Source: Mycolicibacterium chitae (GTDB taxonomy: Bacteria > Actinomycetota > Actinomycetes > Mycobacteriales > Mycobacteriaceae). Taken from it: a stretch of DNA of 64,000 nt. Under the pieces are notes generated by a model. That model ran no database searches. It saw nothing but the letters and a program-made list of their open reading frames with translations, and was not told the origin of the DNA. The stretch's first letter is position 1. Every line of letters begins with the position of its first letter. The translations under genes were made by a program, and so were the position numbers. This document shows positions 59,533 to 64,000 of this stretch, piece after piece. The DNA lies in the NCBI RefSeq assembly GCF_900637205.1, contig NZ_LR134355.1, forward strand, positions 4,340,001 through 4,404,000, given 5' to 3'.

Positions 59533-60720
59533 TTAGGCGGCGAGTTCGTCGAACAGTTCGACCAGTCCGGTCAGCGAATGCGCGGGCAGGAACACATCGC
59601 AGTACGGCAGCGCCGCGGCCATCGATGCGGCGGTCGGCACGAATCCCGTCGCCGCGGCGCGCGGGTTCAGCCACACCACGCGCTCGGCCCGACCGCGCAA
59701 CCGGCGCATCGCCCGCTCGAGCACCTCGGGCGGGTCGGCGTCCCAACCGTCGGAGGCGATCACGGCCACCGCGCCCCGCAGCGCACTGCCGTGCGGGCCG
59801 CGCACCAAGTCGGCGACGGCCGGGCCCAGATGGGTGCCGCCGTAGCGGTCGGCGACCCGGTCGTTGGCCCGGGCCAGCGCCACCTCGGCGCTGCGGTGCG
59901 ACAGCGCCGGGGTCAGCCGGGTCAGCGAGGTCGAGAACGCGAACACCTCGGGGCGCGCCATCCGGGGCCGCACCGCCAGCGCCCGCATCAGGTGCAGGTA
60001 GACCGTGACGTAGGGCTGCATGGATCTGCTGACGTCGCACAGAAATACGATGCGACGCGGCCGCCGGCGACGACGGGTGCGGATCAGCGTCACGACCTCC
60101 CAGCCGGTGGTCCGCGAGGCACGCATGGTCTGCCGCAGGTCGATCCGCCGGCCCCGCCGGCTCTGCTCGCGACGACGGGTGCGCCGCTGCGGCCACCGCG
60201 GCGCGGTGCGTTCCAGCCAGTCGCCGATGACGCGCAGATCCGCGGCGTCGAAGGCCTCGAAGGGTTGGTCGGCGCGCACCCGCAACCGGCTCGGCAACAC
60301 ATCAGGCACCGCCAGCGCGGAATCGGTCTCGGCCGTATCGGCCCCGGCCATCGAGGTCTGCCGGGTCAGCCACGGCAGGCCCTCGACCGTCGCCCCGCCC
60401 GCGTCCGACAGTCCCTCGGCCGGCGAAACTCGGCCCGCGGCCCGGGATTTCGACGACACCGGGTCGACGCCGCGCACGGCGTCGGCGAACGCGTAGCCGA
60501 ACACCTCGTCGAAGGCCGGGATGTCCTCGGCGCGGGTCACCAGGGTCAGCCGGGCCGCCCAGTACACGTCGCGGCGCGACCGCGCGGTGACGCCGAGTGC
60601 GGCCACGAATTCAGCCGGTCCGTCGGCGGATACCAGAACCCCCGCCGCACGCAGCCGGGTCGCCAGGGCGACCGCGAGGGCCGCCCGGTCCACACCGCGC
60701 AGCAGCGACGGTCGGTTCAT
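59533..60720 (-). CDS. VWA-domain protein, CoxE-like (Rv0368c type)
   Basis: 395 residues. The C-terminal half is a von Willebrand A domain with metal-binding CDVSRSMQPYV (DxSxS), GGTHLGPAV, and ASDGWDADPPEVL. The N-terminal half has the helical CoxE-like region; a basic RRRRRRPR stretch precedes the VWA. In aerobic CO dehydrogenase operons CoxE acts with the AAA ATPase CoxD to insert the Mo/Cu/S cofactor. It overlaps the coxG-type gene by 4 nt. Confidence 0.88.
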   Translation of the reverse strand: MNRPSLLRGVDRAALAVALATRLRAAGVLVSADGPAEFVAALGVTARSRRDVYWAARLTLVTRAEDIPAFDEVFGYAFADAVRGVDPVSSKSRAAGRVSPAEGLSDAGGATVEGLPWLTRQTSMAGADTAETDSALAVPDVLPSRLRVRADQPFEAFDAADLRVIGDWLERTAPRWPQRRTRRREQSRRGRRIDLRQTMRASRTTGWEVVTLIRTRRRRRPRRIVFLCDVSRSMQPYVTVYLHLMRALAVRPRMARPEVFAFSTSLTRLTPALSHRSAEVALARANDRVADRYGGTHLGPAVADLVRGPHGSALRGAVAVIASDGWDADPPEVLERAMRRLRGRAERVVWLNPRAAATGFVPTAASMAAALPYCDVFLPAHSLTGLVELFDELAA

Positions 60721-61400
60721 CGGCGGTCGCGTTCGACCCGCCTGCCGAGCAGCACCCGGCCGAGGGCGAAGACCGCCGCCGCCGCGGCGAACAGCGCGGC
60801 CACCATGGGGCCGTACCGTTTGAGCGTCTGCCCGCCGGCCAACTCGAGCAGGTCGATCGGCGCGGCCTCGGCCGGTTGCGCCGGTGCGGCGGCGACGGGC
60901 GCCGCCGTCGGTTCAGCGGTCTGCGGTTCGGCGGTCTGCGGTTCGGCGGTCTGCCCGTCGGCGGCCAGCTTGGCCTCCAGCGAGTCCACGAACTGACCGA
61001 GCAGCTTCTCCGAAACCTGTTGCAGCATACCGCTGCCGAACTGGGCGAGCTTGCCGACGACCTTGAGGTCGGTGTCCACCGTGACCCGGGTGCGCTCCCC
61101 ATCCTCGTGCAACTGCGCGGTCACGGTCGCGGTCGCGTTGCCCGTGCCGCGGGCCTCCTTACCCTTGCCGTCGATGACCGCGCGGTACTGCGCCGCGTCC
61201 TGTTCGACGAAGCGCACGCGGCCGGAGAACTCGCTGGTGACCGGGCCCACCTTGACCTTCACCTTGCCCAGCACGTCCTCGCCCTCGCGGCCACCCAACG
61301 TGGCGCCCGGCATCAGCGGGATCACCTCCTCGAGGTCCGTGAGCACCTCCCACGCGCGGGCGATCGGGGCGCTGACGGTGAACTCGTTGGCGATCTTCAT
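60717..61400 (-). CDS. coxG: CoxG-like SRPBCC protein with C-terminal membrane anchor
   Basis: 227 residues. Residues 1-145 form the SRPBCC (START-like) CoxG domain, with MKIANEFTVSAPIARAWEVL, PLMPGATL, and GTGNATATVTAQL. A Pro/Ala/Glu linker follows with QTAEP repeated three times (DNA 15-bp repeats around 60915-60965), then a hydrophobic anchor (YGPMVAALFAAAAAVFALG) and a basic tail. CoxG recruits CO dehydrogenase to the membrane in CO oxidisers. The linker repeat number probably varies among strains. Confidence 0.88.
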   Translation of the reverse strand: MKIANEFTVSAPIARAWEVLTDLEEVIPLMPGATLGGREGEDVLGKVKVKVGPVTSEFSGRVRFVEQDAAQYRAVIDGKGKEARGTGNATATVTAQLHEDGERTRVTVDTDLKVVGKLAQFGSGMLQQVSEKLLGQFVDSLEAKLAADGQTAEPQTAEPQTAEPTAAPVAAAPAQPAEAAPIDLLELAGGQTLKRYGPMVAALFAAAAAVFALGRVLLGRRVERDRR

Positions 61401-61413
61401 CGCGAAAATCCTC

Positions 61414-62307
61414 TCATCGGTTGCTGCTGGTCTCGGTCAGGGCCGCGCTGATCAACTCGTGATCGTCGGGGGTCTTCGCCAGCGCGCCCAGGCTGCTGAC
61501 GAGGGCGTCGGTGTTCTCGGCCACCAGATCCCCGACGCCGAGCGCGGCGAGCGCGGCGACCCAGTCGATGGTCTCGGCCAGACCCGGCGGCTTGTCGAGG
61601 TCCAGATCGCGGGCGGCGCCGACGAATTCGGCCGCGCTGGTGATCAGCGCGGCGGTGGCCCCGGGAACGGTGCGCCGCACGATCTCGGCGGCGCGGGCCG
61701 GATCGGGGTAGTCGATCCAGTGGTACAGGCAGCGCCGCCGCAGCGCATCGTGCAGATCGCGGCTGCGGTTGGAGGTCAGCACCACCACCGGCGGTCGCTG
61801 CGCGACGAACGTACCCAGTTCGGGCACGGTGACGCTGGCCTCGCCGAGGAATTCGAGCAGCAACGCCTCGAATTCGTCGTCGGCGCGGTCGATCTCGTCG
61901 ATCAGCAACACCGGCGGGGTCGGCCCGGTGTGCCGCACACACTGCAGGATGGGCCGGTCCACCAGGTAGGACTCGGTGTAGAGGTCGGTCTCGGCGATCC
62001 CGGCACCGCGGGCCTCCGCGAGCCGGATGGACAGCAGCTGACGCTGATAGTTCCAGTCGTAGAGCGCCTCGGCCGCGGTCAGCCCCTCGTAGCACTGCAG
62101 CCGGGTCAGCGGTGCGTCCAGGACCGCGGCCAGGGTCTTGGCGGCGGTGGTCTTCCCCACCCCGGGTTCGCCCTCCAGCAGCAGCGGCCGCCGCAGCGTC
62201 GTCGCCAGGTAGCAGGCCGCGGCGGTCCCCTCGTCGAGCAGGTGGTCGTGCGCGTCGAAACGCCGCACCACATCATCGATGTCGGCGAAGGCCCGCGCGG
62301 CCGTCAT
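61414..62307 (-). CDS. MoxR/CoxD-type AAA ATPase
   Basis: 297 residues. Walker A is LLEGEPGVGKTTAAKTLA and Walker B is PVLLIDEIDRADDEFEALLLE. Sensor 1 is VVLTSNRSRDL, followed by an arginine-finger-like LRRRCLYHWI. MoxR ATPases remodel metal enzymes. Next to CoxE- and CoxG-like genes, it corresponds to CoxD of molybdenum CO dehydrogenase maturation. Its 3' end is 13 nt from coxG; its 5' end overlaps the XdhC-like gene by 4 nt. Confidence 0.92.
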   Translation of the reverse strand: MTAARAFADIDDVVRRFDAHDHLLDEGTAAACYLATTLRRPLLLEGEPGVGKTTAAKTLAAVLDAPLTRLQCYEGLTAAEALYDWNYQRQLLSIRLAEARGAGIAETDLYTESYLVDRPILQCVRHTGPTPPVLLIDEIDRADDEFEALLLEFLGEASVTVPELGTFVAQRPPVVVLTSNRSRDLHDALRRRCLYHWIDYPDPARAAEIVRRTVPGATAALITSAAEFVGAARDLDLDKPPGLAETIDWVAALAALGVGDLVAENTDALVSSLGALAKTPDDHELISAALTETSSNR

Positions 62308-63179
62308 CGGCGTGCCGCGGCGAACGAGTCCCGGCAGCCGGTGCCGCAGAACCAGTAATCCTGTTCGTCGAGACGCAGATGCGGCGTGGCCGCCGCGACG
62401 ATGACACTCATCCCGCAGACCGGATCGATGACCTCCGCCGCGGCCGCCGGGGCCCCCGCATCGGAGCGGCCTTCGCGCCGGAACACGGCGATCAGCTCGG
62501 CCAGGATGGACACGGCGATCTCCGGGGCGGTCCGCGCGCCGATGTCCAGGCCCACCGGCGTGTGCACCCGGGCGCGTTCGTCGTCGCCGACGGCCGCCTC
62601 GGCCAGGATCTGCGCACCGCGGACCCGGCTGGCCACCAGGCCCACGTACCCGACGCCGGCATCCAGTGCCGCGCGCAGGATTTCGGCTTCCGGTCCGCCG
62701 TGGCTGGCGATCACCACCGCGCTGCCGGCCACGAAATCACCAACGGGGTCGGTCCCCCGCGCCGTGTCGTAGCCCACCGTGGCGCACAGGTCGGCCAGCG
62801 CGTCGGCGATCGGCGTCGTCCCGTGGATGCGCACCAGCGGTGCGGGCATCTCCGGAACCAGGAAGATCTCCAGCGCGCCGCCGGACAGGCACGGGTTGAC
62901 CACGACGGCGGCGCCGGGTGCCTCCGGAAAGTCGACCTCGCCGTCGGGCAGCACCCGCAGCAGCAGCGACTCCCCCACCTCGAGCGCGCCCAGGGCGGCC
63001 TTGCGCACCGAGTTCTGCGCGCACTGGCCGCCCACGAAGCCCTCGATGGTGCCGTCGGCCAACAGGATCGCCTCGTCGCCGGGCCGCGCCGAGGCGGGCG
63101 GTTGTGCGCGCACCACGGTGGCGTGCACGAACGGTGTCCGTGTCCGCCGCAGTTCCCCGACTCGTTCGGTGCTGATCAT
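62304..63179 (-). CDS. XdhC/CoxF-like maturation factor fused to a YHS domain
   Basis: 291 residues. The N-terminal XdhC/CoxI-type domain shows THATVVRAQPPASARPGDEAIL and GFVGGQCAQ. The C-terminal Rossmann part follows with VVIASHGGPEAEILRAAL, YVGLVASRVRGAQI and HTPVGLDIGARTAPEIAVSI. Residues about 248-291 form a YHS metal-binding domain (DPVCGMSV, YWFCGTGCRDSFAA) with two to three Cys. XdhC proteins load sulfurated Mo cofactor into the large subunit. The YHS tail may bind copper or another metal, which would fit a Mo/Cu enzyme; this is inference. Start ATG 63179. Confidence 0.88.
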   Translation of the reverse strand: MISTERVGELRRTRTPFVHATVVRAQPPASARPGDEAILLADGTIEGFVGGQCAQNSVRKAALGALEVGESLLLRVLPDGEVDFPEAPGAAVVVNPCLSGGALEIFLVPEMPAPLVRIHGTTPIADALADLCATVGYDTARGTDPVGDFVAGSAVVIASHGGPEAEILRAALDAGVGYVGLVASRVRGAQILAEAAVGDDERARVHTPVGLDIGARTAPEIAVSILAELIAVFRREGRSDAGAPAAAAEVIDPVCGMSVIVAAATPHLRLDEQDYWFCGTGCRDSFAAARR

Positions 63180-63196
63180 GGCCTGCCTCCTGCGCT

Positions 63197-64000
63197 CTAG
63201 ATCGGGGGCCGCGCCCGACCCTGCATCGCCTCCCACACCCGCGACGGTGTCAGCGGCATGTCCGCGTGCCGAACCCCGAACGGCGCCAACGCATCGATGA
63301 CCGCGTTGACCACCGCCGGCGGCGAACCGACGGTCGCGGACTCGCCGATGCCCTTGGCCCCGATGGGGTGGTGCGGCGACGGGGTCACGGTGTGCCCGGT
63401 CTCGAAGTGCGGCACCTCCATGGCCGTCGGGATCAGGTAGTCCATCAACGATCCGCCGAGGCAGTTGCCGTCCTCGTCGAAGGCGATCATCTCCATCAGC
63501 GCCATGCCGATGCCGTCGACCAGGCCGCCGTGGATCTGGCCCTCGATGATCATCGGGTTGATCCGGGTGCCGCAGTCGTCGACGGCGAGGAAGCGGCGCA
63601 CCTTGACGACCGCGGTACCGGGATCGATGTCGACGACGCAGAAGTAGGCGCCGTACGGATACGTGAGATTCTCGGGGTTGTAACAGATCTGGGCGTCCAA
63701 CCCGCCCTCGATGCCGTCGGGCAGATCGCCGGCGCCGTGCGCGCGCATCGCGATGTCGGCGATGCTCACCGCGGCCGACGGATCGCCCTTGACGTGGAAG
63801 CTGCCCTTGTCCCACTCCAGGTCGGCGACCGAGGCCTCCAGCATGCCCGAGGCGATGATCTTGGCCTTGTCCCGCACCTTGCGCGCGACCAGGGCGGCGG
63901 CCGCCCCGGACACCGGCGTCGACCGACTTCCGTAGGTGCCCAACCCGAACGGGGTCTGATCGGTGTCGCCGTGCACGACGTCGATGTCGTCGGGCGGGAT
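63197..64000 (-). CDS. molybdenum hydroxylase large subunit (CO dehydrogenase CoxL-type), C-terminal part
   Basis: 268 residues of the C-terminal region, cut by the window end. HGDTDQTPFGLGTYGSRST, then VDDCGTRINPMIIEGQIHGG and GAKGIGESATVGSPPAVVNAV (catalytic Glu and Mo-pterin contacts) are hallmark xanthine-oxidase-family sequences. Form I versus form II CoxL is decided by the active-site loop upstream, which is outside the window. The accessory genes alongside support a CO-dehydrogenase-like enzyme, but oxidation of another substrate is possible. Confidence 0.9.
   Translation of the reverse strand: MPPDDIDVVHGDTDQTPFGLGTYGSRSTPVSGAAAALVARKVRDKAKIIASGMLEASVADLEWDKGSFHVKGDPSAAVSIADIAMRAHGAGDLPDGIEGGLDAQICYNPENLTYPYGAYFCVVDIDPGTAVVKVRRFLAVDDCGTRINPMIIEGQIHGGLVDGIGMALMEMIAFDEDGNCLGGSLMDYLIPTAMEVPHFETGHTVTPSPHHPIGAKGIGESATVGSPPAVVNAVIDALAPFGVRHADMPLTPSRVWEAMQGRARPPI

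Noticed and set aside
60915..60965. Short repeats considered as a CRISPR-like array
   Set aside because: The units are 15 bp, directly adjacent, in frame and encode a QTAEP linker inside coxG.

Overview
The window looks like chromosome from a fast-growing mycobacterium (Mycolicibacterium-type). It is GC-rich, many genes start with GTG, and several starts look leaderless. Many recognisable genes are mycobacterial: pknG with glnH/glnX, the F420-dependent fgd1 beside pta-ackA, lpqL, mutT3, metZ, a DUF3151 gene and two WhiB-type proteins. No rRNA, tRNA or CRISPR array was seen.

Region 1 (1-24.7 kb) is conserved core. It holds the end of an alpha/beta hydrolase, lpqL, an SGNH hydrolase and thiamine synthesis. 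thiO-thiS-thiG lie behind a TPP riboswitch and thiE diverges from them. Next come mutT3, the nutrient-sensing operon glnX-glnH-pknG, ackA and pta with fgd1, a metallo-beta-lactamase-fold hydrolase and an SDR. A large AAA/LuxR regulator carries two apparent 1-nt deletions. A purT - membrane protein - rhodanese - metZ operon and an MMPL-type transporter follow.

Region 2 (24.6-28.0 kb) is two identical 1656-bp IS1380-family copies in direct tandem. Each junction carries the same 5-bp CTAAG. They sit in the last codons of the MMPL gene and at the stop codon of the convergent thioesterase-like gene.

Region 3 (28-33.8 kb) is again core: a thioesterase-like gene, purA, two genes of the Rv0358/Rv0359 type, a CDF metal exporter with a palindromic operator candidate, a DUF3151 gene and a membrane-anchored Rv0361-like protein.

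Region 4 (33.8-56.7 kb) looks like an accessory nitrogen-metabolism island between the Rv0361-like gene and fba. At one end are a PucR-type regulator and a divergent, unusually short NAD-glutamate dehydrogenase. An IS256-family element has cut the dehydrogenase two codons before its native stop. Operon A (48.6 to 40.6 kb, minus strand) encodes an APC permease, an intact SDR, an SDR lacking its catalytic residues, an agmatinase-family ureohydrolase, a NodB/PuuE-fold hydrolase, a Rieske oxygenase, its flavin/2Fe-2S reductase and a second PucR regulator. Operon B (55.5 to 49.9 kb, minus strand) encodes a DUF1116 protein, an NCS1 permease, a glutamine-synthetase-family ligase, a glutaminase and a WhiB protein. 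A LacI regulator and palindromic sites lie at its head. A close WhiB paralogue sits 9 kb away, and a polyprenyl synthetase lies between the operons. I infer uptake and breakdown of an N-rich small molecule (guanidino, ureide/imide or N-methyl compound) feeding glutamate/ammonia metabolism. The substrate is not readable from sequence.

Region 5 (56.7-64 kb) is core again: fba, a DedA protein and an F420-type LLM oxidoreductase. It then reaches the accessory end of an aerobic CO-dehydrogenase-type locus (VWA protein, CoxG, MoxR-type AAA ATPase, an XdhC-YHS fusion and the C-terminal part of the molybdenum large subunit, cut by the window end).
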